Assembly: GCF_000772085.1 (NCBI RefSeq)
Contig: NZ_CP009755.1
Location: forward strand, 1 to 64,000
Direction: 5' to 3'
Length of the DNA stretch: 64,000 nt
DNA from: Curtobacterium sp. MR_MD2014
GTDB lineage: Bacteria > Actinomycetota > Actinomycetes > Actinomycetales > Microbacteriaceae
The notes below the pieces were generated by a model. That model made no database searches and was not told where the DNA came from. It saw nothing but the letters and a program-made list of their open reading frames with translations. Both the position numbers and the translations under genes were made by a program. Below, in pieces: positions 37,560 to 45,913 of this stretch. The first letter of the stretch is position 1; each line of letters starts with the position of its first letter.

Positions 37560-38441
37560 TTGTACTTCCACAAGCAGGAGCTCCAGTTCAAGGCCACCCC
37601 CGACAAGCCCGACGCGGTGTACGCGCGCAAGCTGCAGGAGGTGCTCGGGGGTCAGTACGGCGAGATCTCCGTCGCCCTGCAGTACCAGTTCCAGGCGTGG
37701 AACATGCACATCCCGGGCAAGTACCGCGACATGGTGTTCGGCATCGGGGCCGAGGAGATGGGCCACGTCGAGATGCTCGCGACGATGATCGCGCAGCTGC
37801 TCGAGAAGAGCCCGCTCGGCATCACCGAGGACGCGCTGCAGGACGACCCGACCGTGGCCGCGATCGTCGGCGGGACCGACGTGCAGCACGCCATCGTCGC
37901 GGGTGCAGGCGCCCGTCCGGTCGACAGCAACGGCAACCCCTGGCAGGGTTCGTACATCACCGCGTCGGGCAACCTGCTCGCGGACTTCACGGCCAACGAG
38001 AACGCCGAGATGCAGGGCCGTGTCCAGGCTGCCCGGCTCTACCACATGACAGACGACCACGGCGTGCGGGACCTGCTCTCGTTCCTCATCGCCCGCGACA
38101 CCATGCACCAGAACATGTGGGCGACCGCCGCGGCCGAGCTCCGCGAGCAGGGCGTCGAGGGCTTCCCGGTGCCGAGCAACTTCCCGCAGTCGAAGGAGCA
38201 CACCGAGTCCAGCTACCAGTACCTCAACTTCTCGGACGGCAAGGAGGCCGGCGACGGCCCCTGGGCGAGCGGCCCGTCGTTCGACGGCAAGGGCGAGTAC
38301 TCCTACCACGACGGCCCCACGTCGTCGGTGCCGATGCCGCCGCCCACGCACCCGGACGTGCGGTTCTACGGCACGACGGAGCTGCCGAACGTGGTCGAGA
38401 AGACCGCCGGGCTCGTGCAGGACAAGCTCAACAAGGAGTGA
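37560..38441 (+). CDS. Manganese catalase
   Basis: This non-haem catalase breaks hydrogen peroxide using a di-manganese site. Ligands are in QYGEISVALQYQ (Glu35), the EEMGHVE block (about 66-72), NAEMQGRVQAARLY and RDTMHQNMW. The C-terminal part (about 215-290) is the extended strand-rich tail of the family. The start is a TTG with AGGAG 6 bases upstream, giving MYFHKQELQF, the family opening. 293 residues, normal. Convergent with the small membrane protein gene at 38547 across a palindromic repeat. Confidence 0.93.
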   Translation: MYFHKQELQFKATPDKPDAVYARKLQEVLGGQYGEISVALQYQFQAWNMHIPGKYRDMVFGIGAEEMGHVEMLATMIAQLLEKSPLGITEDALQDDPTVAAIVGGTDVQHAIVAGAGARPVDSNGNPWQGSYITASGNLLADFTANENAEMQGRVQAARLYHMTDDHGVRDLLSFLIARDTMHQNMWATAAAELREQGVEGFPVPSNFPQSKEHTESSYQYLNFSDGKEAGDGPWASGPSFDGKGEYSYHDGPTSSVPMPPPTHPDVRFYGTTELPNVVEKTAGLVQDKLNKE

Positions 38442-38484
38442 CGGTCCGCCGGTCGCGCGGCCTCAGCACCCGACGCGACCGGGA

Positions 38485-38532
38485 GACGGACGGGAGGCGC
38501 GGTGCCAGCCGGTACCGCGCCTCCCGTCCGTC
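38485..38532. repeat. Palindromic repeat, copy 2 (bidirectional terminator)
   Basis: A 19-bp stem (38485-38503 with 38514-38532) with the family core lies between the convergent catalase gene and the 38547 gene, so it can serve both. Confidence 0.8.
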
Positions 38533-38546
38533 ACGTGGTCACGCCG

Positions 38547-38861
38547 TCACGACTCCACGCCCACCGTCGCCAGCGCGGCGGTGTCGTCGTCGCGCGGTGC
38601 GCGCGGTGGCTCGAAGATGCCGGACCAGAGGCGCGTCGCGCTCCAGAGTGCGATGAGCGCGACCGTGCCGGCAACCGCGGCGAGCCAGGGGACGAGCGGG
38701 ACCTGTGCCCACGCGCCGGGCGCGACCAGCCAGGTGAGGAAGTTCCCCGCCGTGCTGCCGGCCGCGCCGAGGAGCACGGCCACCCGACGGTCAAGGCTCG
38801 TCGCGACCAGCGCTCCCGTCACGACCGCGACGGCGAGGAAGGCGTTGATGATCGTCGTCAC
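38547..38861 (-). CDS. Small membrane protein, three predicted helices
   Basis: A 104-residue product starting with a GTG has hydrophobic segments at about 4-22, 27-47 and 56-77 and a charged Asp-rich C-terminal tail. No family is recognised. It lies 14 bases downstream of hsp20 on the same strand, so it is probably in the heat-shock transcript. The ribosome site is a weak GGGGG. Confidence 0.6.
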   Translation of the reverse strand: MTTIINAFLAVAVVTGALVATSLDRRVAVLLGAAGSTAGNFLTWLVAPGAWAQVPLVPWLAAVAGTVALIALWSATRLWSGIFEPPRAPRDDDTAALATVGVES

Positions 38862-38875
38862 CGCACGCCCCCGGA

Positions 38876-39319
38876 CTACTCGGTGGAACCGCTGCCGACC
38901 GCGAGCTGCTGCGCCCCGCCACCGGTGGTGACGTCGATCTTCCGGGGCTTCGCGGACTCCTTGACCGGGATCGTGACGCTCAGCACGCCGTTGTCGTAGG
39001 CGGCACTGATGCGCGCGGTGTCCAAGTGGTCGCCGAGCGTCAGCTGCCGGACGAACGTGCCCGGCTGGCGCTCGCGGGTCAGCCACTGCGAACCCTCGGG
39101 GGCACCGAGCGTGCGCTCGGCGCGGATGGTGAGCACCGAGCCGTCGACGTCCACGTCCACCGATCCGGGGTCGATGCCCGGCAGGTCGACGTCGAGGACG
39201 TAGTGGTCGCCGGTCCGGTACAGGTCCATCGGCATCGAGCGGGGAGCACCGGCGCCGGCACCGAGCAGGGAGCCGGCGAGTCGGTCGAGCTCGCGGAACG
39301 GGTCGAACTGCATCGTCAT
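38876..39319 (-). CDS. Small heat shock protein (Hsp20/alpha-crystallin)
   Basis: This ATP-independent holdase prevents aggregation. The alpha-crystallin domain runs from about 35 to 125 of 147 residues, with VDLPGID, the VRAER-like strand and the end motif GVLSVTIPV. I chose ATG 39319 with AAGGAG about 8 bases upstream; the longer frame starting at 39370 would run across the HAIR operator. Two operators lie upstream: HAIR (39342-39362) and CIRCE (39374-39400), implying double repression by HspR and HrcA. Confidence 0.92.
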   Translation of the reverse strand: MTMQFDPFRELDRLAGSLLGAGAGAPRSMPMDLYRTGDHYVLDVDLPGIDPGSVDVDVDGSVLTIRAERTLGAPEGSQWLTRERQPGTFVRQLTLGDHLDTARISAAYDNGVLSVTIPVKESAKPRKIDVTTGGGAQQLAVGSGSTE

Positions 39320-39341
39320 CGAGATCAACTCCTTCGTCCTT

Positions 39342-39362
39342 GTTGAGTCCCTTCGACTCAAC
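39342..39362. promoter_or_regulatory. HAIR element (HspR operator)
   Basis: GTTGAGT-N7-ACTCAAC matches the HspR consensus CTTGAGT-N7-ACTCAAG except for the outermost pair. It ends 23 bases before the hsp20 ATG. Confidence 0.85.
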
Positions 39363-39373
39363 TGCGTCATGTT

Positions 39374-39400
39374 CTAGCACTCTCCCCTCAGGAGTGCCAA
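39374..39400. promoter_or_regulatory. CIRCE element (HrcA operator)
   Basis: CTAGCACTC-N9-GAGTGCCAA matches TTAGCACTC-N9-GAGTGCTAA at 16 of 18 positions and has the exact 9-base spacer. It lies just upstream of the HAIR element. Confidence 0.85.
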
Positions 39401-39442
39401 GAGAACGCTCGGAGGGCGCTGGGAGCACCGGGTCGCCGACGA

Positions 39443-39913
39443 TCAGTGGTCGCCGCGGTGCGCGATCTCGCGGTGGAGGTGCTCGAGTGCGGGGAGCGCT
39501 GCGGCCAGCGCGGCTCGGTCCTCGGGGGGCAGCCGGTCGAGCGCCTCGACGAGCACGGTGGTCGAGGCGTCGTCGTAGGCGGCGAGTCGTTCCTCGGCGA
39601 GGGGTGTCAGGCGGAGTTCGGTCCGGCGTCCGTCACCCGCTGCCAGTCGTCGCTCGAGGAGCCCGGCGGTCTCCATCGCCGACACGAGGTTGCTCACCGT
39701 CGAGCGAGCCAGTCCGAGCCGGCCGGCGAGGGCAGAGGGCGTGGTCGTGGTCCCCGTCAGGGCCCGCATCACCTCGACCTGGGCGTCGGGCAGGTCCGGC
39801 AGGTCGGCGACCTCACGCGACGTGCGGAGGAGGGCGCGTCGGAACGGGCCGATGCGGTCGCTCAGTCTGCGCGCGACCTGCGTCGTGCCGCCCGGTCCGT
39901 CCGTACCCTGCAC
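39443..39913 (-). CDS. MarR-family regulator divergent from the phenolic acid decarboxylase
   Basis: The winged helix MarR domain contains STVSNLVSAMETAGLLERR (recognition helix) and the wing DGRRTELRLT. Acting as a dimer, such proteins release DNA on binding aromatic acids. The start is uncertain: the ATG at 39949 lies inside the candidate operator, so I favour the in-frame GTG at 39913, giving about 156 residues. It is divergent from the decarboxylase gene, with the palindrome 39934-39953 in between. That arrangement suggests a hydroxycinnamate-responsive repressor. Confidence 0.82.
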   Translation of the reverse strand: MQGTDGPGGTTQVARRLSDRIGPFRRALLRTSREVADLPDLPDAQVEVMRALTGTTTTPSALAGRLGLARSTVSNLVSAMETAGLLERRLAAGDGRRTELRLTPLAEERLAAYDDASTTVLVEALDRLPPEDRAALAAALPALEHLHREIAHRGDH

Positions 39914-39933
39914 ACACGGCAACCTAGCAGCGA

Positions 39934-39953
39934 GGTTTGTTTGCAACAAAACC
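39934..39953. promoter_or_regulatory. MarR operator in the marR/padC divergent promoter
   Basis: A 20-bp inverted repeat has outer arms GGTTT/AAACC and a central TTGCAA, with 16 of 20 positions symmetric. It lies 22 bases before the decarboxylase ATG and overlaps the longer possible marR start. Confidence 0.72.
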
Positions 39954-39975
39954 AGTTCGGGAGCAAACTCGACGC

Positions 39976-40503
39976 ATGAGCACGCAGACCTCCGTCGAGC
40001 ACCCCGAACCGCCCCAGGACCTCACCGGCATCGTCGGCCACCGGTTCGTCTACACGTACGCCAACGGCTGGCAGTACGAGATGTACGTCAAGAACGCGAC
40101 GACCATCGACTACCGCATCCACACCGGCCACGTCGGCGGTCGCTGGGTGAAGGACCAGACCGTCGACCTCGTCGCCCTCGCCCCCGGCGTCTACAAGGTG
40201 TCCTGGAACGAGCCGACCGGCACCAGCGTCGTCGTCAACGTCGTCCCGGAGCAGCGCGTCCTGCACGGCACGATCTTCTTCCCGCGCTGGATCGAGCTCG
40301 ACGGGCAGAAGACCGTGCTGTTCCAGAACGACCACCTGGACGACATGCAGCGCTTCCGCGACGAGGGTCCGACCTACCCGATCTACGTCGTGCCGGAGTT
40401 CGCGCACATCACGCTGTTCGAGCACGTCGGCGCGGACGACGAGACCGTGATCGACACCGCTCCCGGTGACCTGCCGGCCGGCTGGGCGGACCGGACGAAC
40501 TGA
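39976..40503 (+). CDS. padC: Phenolic acid decarboxylase
   Basis: The enzyme removes CO2 from p-coumaric, ferulic and caffeic acids to give vinylphenols, without a cofactor. Family blocks are clear: [15 protein letters not shown] (about 23-37) with the two active-site tyrosines, [14 protein letters not shown] (about 49-62) with the Arg, [10 protein letters not shown] (about 77-86) with the Glu, and [11 protein letters not shown] chose ATG 39976, giving 175 residues; the frame from 39937 enters the operator. It overlaps the following hydrolase by one base. This is a plant-associated detoxification trait. Confidence 0.93.
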   Translation: MSTQTSVEHPEPPQDLTGIVGHRFVYTYANGWQYEMYVKNATTIDYRIHTGHVGGRWVKDQTVDLVALAPGVYKVSWNEPTGTSVVVNVVPEQRVLHGTIFFPRWIELDGQKTVLFQNDHLDDMQRFRDEGPTYPIYVVPEFAHITLFEHVGADDETVIDTAPGDLPAGWADRTN

Positions 40504-41294
40504 TGTCCGTCGTGCCGCTGCGGGGCGCCGATCCCCGCACCACCCCGACCACGCTCGACCACCACGGTCGGACGGTCCGCGGATGGCAGTGGGAGCCGCA
40601 GGACGGTGCGGCCGCGGATGCGCCCGTCGTGCTGCTCGTGCACGGCTTCAGCGACAGTGCGCTCGGCGGGCACCAGCTCTTCGTGCAGACCGCACGACAC
40701 CTGGTCGCCCGAGGCGCGGTCGTCCGCAGTCACGACCGACTCGGACAGGGCGCCAGTGACGGGGAGTTCGCGGACATCACCATCCGTGACGAGGTGGAGC
40801 AGGTCGTCACGATGATCCGCGCCGCCGACCGTGGGCAGGGCGTGCACGTCGTCGCGCACAGCCTGGGGGCCGTCGAGTCGGCGCTCGCCGCGGCGCAGGA
40901 GCCCTCGCTCGTCCGGACGCTCACGCTGTGGTCGCCCGCCGGCGTCGTCGTGGACGACATCACGGAGCACGACGTGATCCAGGGGCAGCCGCTCGCCCCG
41001 GTGCGCGAGCACGGATGGTTCGACTTCGGCGGGATGCCCCTCGGTGGCGCGTTCATCGCCGACGTGCAGGACGACCTCGACGTGTACGGGCCGGTGTCGG
41101 GCTACGGCGGACCGGCCGACGTGGTGCACGGCAGCGAGGACGCGATCGTGCCGGTGTCGTACGGTCGCCGGTACGCCGACCTCCTGCCGGGTGCGCGACT
41201 CACGGTCGTCGACGGTGCGGACCACGGCTGGTCCTCGGTGCCCTTCCGCGAGCGGCTCCTGGCGCTGCTGGACGAGCGGCTCGGCCTGCGCTGA
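40503..41294 (+). CDS. Alpha/beta hydrolase, cinnamoyl (feruloyl) esterase-like
   Basis: The 263-residue serine hydrolase has the oxyanion motif HGFSDSALGG (about 47-56). The block DRLGQGASDGEFADITI (about 78-94) resembles cinnamoyl esterases. The nucleophile is in AHSLGA and the His in DGADHGWSS. No signal peptide is present, so it acts in the cytoplasm. The TGATG overlap with the decarboxylase means they are co-translated. I infer that it frees hydroxycinnamates from imported esters for the decarboxylase; a general lysophospholipase activity is the alternative. Confidence 0.8.
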   Translation: MSVVPLRGADPRTTPTTLDHHGRTVRGWQWEPQDGAAADAPVVLLVHGFSDSALGGHQLFVQTARHLVARGAVVRSHDRLGQGASDGEFADITIRDEVEQVVTMIRAADRGQGVHVVAHSLGAVESALAAAQEPSLVRTLTLWSPAGVVVDDITEHDVIQGQPLAPVREHGWFDFGGMPLGGAFIADVQDDLDVYGPVSGYGGPADVVHGSEDAIVPVSYGRRYADLLPGARLTVVDGADHGWSSVPFRERLLALLDERLGLR

Positions 41295-41311
41295 CGCCAC
41301 CGTCCCGCACG

Positions 41312-41371
41312 ACGCAACGTCGGCGGCAACTCGCAGCGGTACAGCGCTGCGAGCGACCGCCGACGTTGCGT
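41312..41371. terminator. Bidirectional two-step terminator
   Basis: An outer 15-bp stem (41312-41326 with 41357-41371) and an inner 9-bp stem (CTCGCAGCG/CGCTGCGAG) are separated by small CAA/CGA bulges. It lies between the convergent esterase and aldo-keto reductase genes. Confidence 0.85.
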
Positions 41372-41425
41372 TCCGCGATCCGCGCCGGGCCAGGCCGGAC
41401 GGAACCGGGTCGAACCTCGCGGGGG

Positions 41426-42469
41426 TCAGCTCACCTGACCGGAACGGGCTCCCGACCACAGGTCGACGTCGAGCACGCCGACCGAGTGCTCGTCGATGCG
41501 GCGCAGCTCGTCGTCCGTGAAGGACAGGTTGCCGAGCGCCGCGACGTTCTGCTCGAGCTGCTCGACGCGCGACGCCCCGATGACGAGCGAGGTCACCCGC
41601 TCGTCGCGCAGTGCCCACGCGAGTGCGAGCTGCGCGAGGCTCTGCCCGCGGTCGGACGCGATGTCGTTCAACGCCCGCAGGTGTCCGACGACCTCGTCCG
41701 TCAGGGACCCGGCGTCGAGGGACTTCCCGGCGGCGGCGCGCGAGTCCTCCGGCACGCCGTCGAGGTACCGCCCGGTGAGCAGGCCCTGCGCGAGCGCGGT
41801 GAAGCCGATGACGCCGAAGCCCAGGTCGCCCGCGGCGTCGAGCAGGCCCTCGTCCTCGATCCAGCGGTTGAGCATCGAGTACGAGGGCTGGTGGATGAGG
41901 AGCGGCGTGCCCAGGTCGCGGAGGATCTCGGCGGCCTGTCGGGAGCGCTCCGCGTCGTAGGACGAGATCCCGACGTAGAGCGCCTTGCCCTGCTGGACCG
42001 CGGTGTGGAGTGCGCCCATGGTCTCCTCGAGCGGGGTCGAGGCGTCGAGGCGGTGCGAGTAGAAGACGTCGACGTAGTCCAGGCCCATCCGCTCGAGCGA
42101 CTGGTCGAGCGAGGCGAGCACGTACTTCCGCGAGCCGCCGCCCTGCCCGTACGGCCCGGGCCACATGTCCCAGCCCGCCTTCGTCGAGATCACCATCTCG
42201 TCGCGGTAGGGACGGAAGTCCTCGCGCATGAGCCGGCCGAAGTTCACCTCGGCGGCGCCGTAGGGCGGGCCGTAGTTGTTCGCGAGGTCGTGGTGCGTGA
42301 TGCCGAGGTCGAACGCCCGACGGCTGATCGCCCGCTGCGTCTCGAAGGGCTTGTCGTCGCCGAAGTTGTGCCAGTAGCCCAGCGAGAGCAGTGGCAGGTC
42401 GAGGCCGGAGCGGCCGGTCCGGCGGTAGGGCATGGAGTCGTAGCGGTCGTCCGCGGCGATGTAGGACAT
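41426..42469 (-). CDS. Aldo-keto reductase, YghZ/L-glyceraldehyde-3-phosphate reductase type
   Basis: The 347-residue NADPH-dependent TIM-barrel reductase aligns closely with E. coli YghZ. Catalytic features are DLANNYGPP (Asp/Tyr), ISTKAGWDMWPGPYG (Lys) and FYSHRLD (His). The cofactor site is VIGASRVEQLEQN near the C terminus. YghZ detoxifies methylglyoxal and reduces L-glyceraldehyde-3-phosphate. I chose the ATG at 42469 (MSYIAADDRYD) because homology starts there; ATG 42478 is also possible, and the frame to 42538 is not supported. Confidence 0.88.
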   Translation of the reverse strand: MSYIAADDRYDSMPYRRTGRSGLDLPLLSLGYWHNFGDDKPFETQRAISRRAFDLGITHHDLANNYGPPYGAAEVNFGRLMREDFRPYRDEMVISTKAGWDMWPGPYGQGGGSRKYVLASLDQSLERMGLDYVDVFYSHRLDASTPLEETMGALHTAVQQGKALYVGISSYDAERSRQAAEILRDLGTPLLIHQPSYSMLNRWIEDEGLLDAAGDLGFGVIGFTALAQGLLTGRYLDGVPEDSRAAAGKSLDAGSLTDEVVGHLRALNDIASDRGQSLAQLALAWALRDERVTSLVIGASRVEQLEQNVAALGNLSFTDDELRRIDEHSVGVLDVDLWSGARSGQVS

Positions 42470-42552
42470 GGGACCCATCCTGGCCCCGCCCCGTCGAGTG
42501 CCGCGCGAACCGTACAGAACGCGAAAGGTTCGTTGCACTGATCGTTCGCGTC

Positions 42553-42566
42553 GTGAAACAGTTCAC
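42553..42566. promoter_or_regulatory. Candidate operator in the AKR/MarR divergent region
   Basis: GTGAA-ACAG-TTCAC is a 14-bp inverted repeat about 85 bases before the aldo-keto reductase start and upstream of the rightward small ORF and marR gene. It may be the MarR (42841) site. Confidence 0.4.
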
Positions 42567-42610
42567 TCGTCCGACCAGGACGGCAACGACGCAGGAAGGC
42601 GGGATCAGCC

Positions 42611-42793
42611 ATGCACAGCACGTACTCCGGGATGCCGCGCACCACACGGATGTCCGCGACCCACACGCGGGTCGGCCTGACCGACCCCGCCGTGATCGAC
42701 GCCTGGGTGTCCCGGCGCATCCAGGACCCGTCGCTCCTGTCGACGCGCAGCGAACCGTCGTACGCTGACTTCTTCACGGCGCCCACCGCGTAG
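42611..42793 (+). CDS. Hypothetical 60-residue protein
   Basis: A short ORF begins at ATG 42611 with a distant GGAAGG upstream. The product has no recognised domain; its C-terminal half resembles a small soluble helix. Codon use is like neighbouring genes. It lies 47 bases before the MarR gene and could be co-transcribed or spurious. Confidence 0.4.
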   Translation: MHSTYSGMPRTTRMSATHTRVGLTDPAVIDAWVSRRIQDPSLLSTRSEPSYADFFTAPTA

Positions 42794-42840
42794 CCACCCG
42801 CTCCGACCGGATCCGCCCGACAGAGAGACCCCACCAGCCG

Positions 42841-43398
42841 ATGCCCCTGACCGTCGTCCGCCGTGAGCACGTCCACCTCTACGCCAGGGAGCCGCGGTCG
42901 AAGGCCGCGAAGGTCGCCGTCGACGCGCTCCTGCGTCTGCAGCACGTCGAGGAGCAGCAGCTCGAGCAGGCCCGCACCGAGAGCGGCCTGACGAAGAACG
43001 AGTTCCTGACGGTGCGGTACATGCTGCAGGCGCACCGGGACGGTCGGGCGATGGGCCCGAAGGACCTCGCCGTCATGCTCAACGTCTCGAACGCGTCGGT
43101 CACGAAGATCGTCGACGGGCTCGCGGCGAAGGGCGACATCGTCCGCGTCCCGCACCCCACCGACCGACGGGCGCAGGTGCTCGAGCCGACGGTGCAGGCC
43201 GCCGAGAAGATCGACTCGTCGTACGCCCGGTTCCACGAGGCCGTGGTCGGCGTGATGGACCACCTGTCGAGCGAGGACAACGAGGTGCTCGCGCGCTGCC
43301 TGTCGCAGATCACCGACGCCCTCGCGGTCGGGACCCCGACACCCGTCGACGAGTACACGGTCGACCCCGACGGCGCTGCGGAGCCGAACGACTCCTAG
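42841..43398 (+). CDS. MarR-family transcriptional regulator
   Basis: The 185-residue protein has a helical N-terminal extension (about 15-45) and a MarR wHTH (about 55-120) with MGPKDLAVMLNVSNASVTKIVDGL and the wing HPTDRRAQVLEP. A helical dimerisation end and an acidic tail follow. ATG 42841 has no strong ribosome site nearby. It lies downstream of a small ORF and is divergent from the aldo-keto reductase, which may be its target. The ligand is unknown. Confidence 0.85.
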   Translation: MPLTVVRREHVHLYAREPRSKAAKVAVDALLRLQHVEEQQLEQARTESGLTKNEFLTVRYMLQAHRDGRAMGPKDLAVMLNVSNASVTKIVDGLAAKGDIVRVPHPTDRRAQVLEPTVQAAEKIDSSYARFHEAVVGVMDHLSSEDNEVLARCLSQITDALAVGTPTPVDEYTVDPDGAAEPNDS

Positions 43399-43418
43399 TG
43401 GCGACCGCAGGGTGGCGC

Positions 43419-43440
43419 GAAAACCTTCCAGCGGTAAGTT
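43419..43440. promoter_or_regulatory. Candidate TetR autoregulatory operator
   Basis: The sequence GAAAACCTTCCAGCGGTAAG plus TT contains imperfect arms AACCTTCC and GGTAAGTT and includes the -10-like TAAGTT (43435-43440) six bases before the tetR ATG. It matches the site at 58609-58630 at 16 of 22 positions. Confidence 0.55.
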
Positions 43441-43446
43441 GGGGGG

Positions 43447-44064
43447 ATGACGCACGAGGTCGACGACGACGGCGCGACCCCGCCCCGACGCGGCGGGTAC
43501 CGCAAGGGCGCCGAACGCCGTGCGCAGATCCTCGACGAGATGATCCGCATGGTCGCGGCGCAGGGCGTCGACGCGTCGTCGCTCCGCTCGGTCGCCGACG
43601 CGCTCGGGATCACCCACGCGGCGCTCCGGCACTACTTCCCGAGCCGCGACGAACTGCTGCTCGCCGTCTACCGCGAGCACGAGGTGCGTGAGCAGGACGC
43701 CCCGGACCGCCTGCGGTCCGCGATCGGCGACATGCGCGAGAGCGCGTCGCGGAACCGCGCGGTCCCCGGGCTCGTGCAGCTCTACACGACGCTCGCGGCC
43801 GACGCCGTGCAGGAGGGGCACCCCGCCACGCGCGACTTCATGCGCGAGCGCTTCACCCGGCTCCGCGCCGACCTCGCCGAGCTGATCGCCGCGGACCAGG
43901 CCGCCGGACGGATCCGGGCCGACCTGGACCCGGTCGACCTGGCCAGCCTCGGCATCGCCGCGTCCGACGGCCTGCAGGTGCAGTGGCTGCTCGACCCGGA
44001 GGCGGTCGACGGCGAGCGGGTGCTCCGCCTGCTCGAGTCGATCATCCCCGCCGCGGACGACTGA
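43447..44064 (+). CDS. TetR-family transcriptional regulator
   Basis: The 205-residue protein has an N-terminal TetR helix-turn-helix (about 22-68) with SSLRSVADALGITHAALRHYF, and an all-helical ligand/dimer domain. No ribosome site is seen; TAAGTT ends six bases before the ATG, so the mRNA is probably leaderless and the operator overlaps the promoter. The neighbouring GH20 gene is convergent, so it is not an obvious operon target. A similar site in front of the sugar MFS gene at 58654 suggests regulation at a distance. Confidence 0.85.
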   Translation: MTHEVDDDGATPPRRGGYRKGAERRAQILDEMIRMVAAQGVDASSLRSVADALGITHAALRHYFPSRDELLLAVYREHEVREQDAPDRLRSAIGDMRESASRNRAVPGLVQLYTTLAADAVQEGHPATRDFMRERFTRLRADLAELIAADQAAGRIRADLDPVDLASLGIAASDGLQVQWLLDPEAVDGERVLRLLESIIPAADD

Positions 44065-44108
44065 GGCGGCTCCGCGCGGCCGGACCCGTCGCCGGTGCGC
44101 CACCAGCG

Positions 44109-44154
44109 ACGGACGGGAGGCGCGTGGCGGTGCCGCCACGCGCCTCCCGTCCGT
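44109..44154. repeat. Palindromic repeat, copy 3 (bidirectional terminator)
   Basis: A 22-bp inverted repeat (44109-44130 with 44133-44154) with the family core lies between the convergent tetR and GH20 genes. Confidence 0.8.
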
Positions 44155-44166
44155 AGGTCGCCCCGT

Positions 44167-45870
44167 TCAGGACGCCGGCGCACCGTCCGCGATGTTCGCC
44201 GTGATCGCGTCGACGTACGCCGCGCGTTCCTCGCGGCTGTGGGGGCGACCCGGCACACCGGGCCGTTCCTCCCACGGGCGCGGGCCGGACTCGTGCCGGT
44301 ACGCGACGCCGAGCGCGTCGAGCCGGGCGAGGTGGTGCGTCAACCGCTGCCGGAACTCCTCGACGTCGCGAGGGCGGGCGACGTCCGCCGACCAGAGCGC
44401 CTCGGACAGGGCGACCACGCGCGGGAACAGCTGGTAGTCGAGTCGGCCGACGGTGTCGACGTGCTCGGTCCACATGTTCGCCTGCCCGCCGATGACGTGT
44501 GCCCGCTCCGCCTCGGTGAGCTCCGCGGGCACCGGGTCGAAGGCGTACACGTCGTCGACGGTGAGCACGATCGACACCGGGATCGGCTCGTTCGGCAGGT
44601 CGCTCTGCCGGTAGTCGAGGTAGACCTGGTCGTCCGGTGTCGAGATGACGTCGTGCCCACGCCGTGCGGCGGTGATCGCACCCTGCAACCCGCGCCACGA
44701 GACGACGGTCGCCGACGGGGACAGCGTGCCGCCCTCGAGGATCTCGTCCCACCCGAACGCCCGGCGTCCGTGCGACTCGAGGTGCGCCGCGAGCTGTCCG
44801 ACGATCCAGGCCTGCAGCTGCTCCTCGTCCGCGAGGCCGAGCTCCCGGATGCGCTCCTGGGTGCGGGGATCGTCCTCCCACTGGTCCTTCGGGCACTCGT
44901 CGCCGCCGAGGCCGATGTACTCGGAGGGGAAGAGCGCGACGACCTCGTCGAGCACGTCCGTGAAGAACCGCACCGTGCTGTCCTCGGCGTTCATCACGTC
45001 GTGCGCGATGCCCCACTCGGTCCACACGTCGAGCTGCCGCTCCGGGTGCACGCCGAGCTCCGGGTACGCGGCCAGCGCGGCGCGGACGTGTCCGGGGGTC
45101 TCGATCTCCGGCACGACCGTGACGAACCGGTCGGCCGCGTAGGCCACGATCTCGCGGATGTCGTCCTGGGTGTAGGAGCCGCCGTGCGGGCGTCCGTCCT
45201 TCCCCGCGACCCGGAGGGTGCCGTCCGCGTCCGGCACGTGTGCGCCGACCTGCGACTCGGTGCGCCACGACCCGACCTCGGTGAGCCGCGGGTACTTCGT
45301 GATCTCGATGCGCCAGCCCTGGTCCTCGGTCAGGTGGAAGTGCAGGCGGTTGAGCCGGTGCACGGCGAGCTGGTCGACGAGGCGCAGGACCTCCGCCTTC
45401 GTGCGGAAGTGCCGGGCGACGTCGAGCATCACGCCGCGCCAGGCGAAGGCCGGGGCGTCCTCGACGACCGTCACCGGGAGCGTCCATCCCTCGGTGCGCA
45501 CCTGGCCGCGGCGGTACACGTCGGCGGGGAGCAGCTGGAGGAGTGCCTGGACGCCGTAGAAGACGCCGGCGGGGCCACCGCCGGTGACGACGACGCCCTC
45601 GGTGGTGACCTCCAGCCGGAAGGCCTCCGAGCGGTCACCGCCGGGGCCCTCCGGCAGGTCACTCGGATCGGCGGCGATCCGGAGGGCGACCAGGGGGACG
45701 TCGGTCGCGCCGGCGGCGCCGAACAGGGGGAGACGGGTGGAGGCGCGCAGGACCTGCTGCAGGTACTGCGCGACCGGCTCGGCCGCGGGGTCGGCGGTGA
45801 CGCGGGTCCGCTCGTCGAGGGTGAACGAGCCGGCGCCGTCGACGCGGGAGCGGGGGCGGGGGATGAGCAT
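44167..45870 (-). CDS. Beta-N-acetylhexosaminidase, glycoside hydrolase family 20
   Basis: GH20 enzymes release terminal N-acetylhexosamine by substrate-assisted catalysis. The catalytic Asp-Glu pair is in GLGGDECPKDQW, after an N-terminal GH20b domain (about 1-130). The substrate-pocket features FHLTEDQGWR and IPEIETPGH-type blocks and TEHVD are present. No signal peptide is visible, so it probably acts on imported chito-oligosaccharides or recycled wall fragments. I chose ATG 45870 (MLIPRPRS) with GGAAGGA upstream; 567 residues. Downstream of the Tat-exported protein with a 43-base gap. Confidence 0.9.
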   Translation of the reverse strand: MLIPRPRSRVDGAGSFTLDERTRVTADPAAEPVAQYLQQVLRASTRLPLFGAAGATDVPLVALRIAADPSDLPEGPGGDRSEAFRLEVTTEGVVVTGGGPAGVFYGVQALLQLLPADVYRRGQVRTEGWTLPVTVVEDAPAFAWRGVMLDVARHFRTKAEVLRLVDQLAVHRLNRLHFHLTEDQGWRIEITKYPRLTEVGSWRTESQVGAHVPDADGTLRVAGKDGRPHGGSYTQDDIREIVAYAADRFVTVVPEIETPGHVRAALAAYPELGVHPERQLDVWTEWGIAHDVMNAEDSTVRFFTDVLDEVVALFPSEYIGLGGDECPKDQWEDDPRTQERIRELGLADEEQLQAWIVGQLAAHLESHGRRAFGWDEILEGGTLSPSATVVSWRGLQGAITAARRGHDVISTPDDQVYLDYRQSDLPNEPIPVSIVLTVDDVYAFDPVPAELTEAERAHVIGGQANMWTEHVDTVGRLDYQLFPRVVALSEALWSADVARPRDVEEFRQRLTHHLARLDALGVAYRHESGPRPWEERPGVPGRPHSREERAAYVDAITANIADGAPAS

Positions 45871-45913
45871 GCGGTGCTGTCCTTCCGGGGTGGTCGGGGA
45901 CGGATCGGGATGG

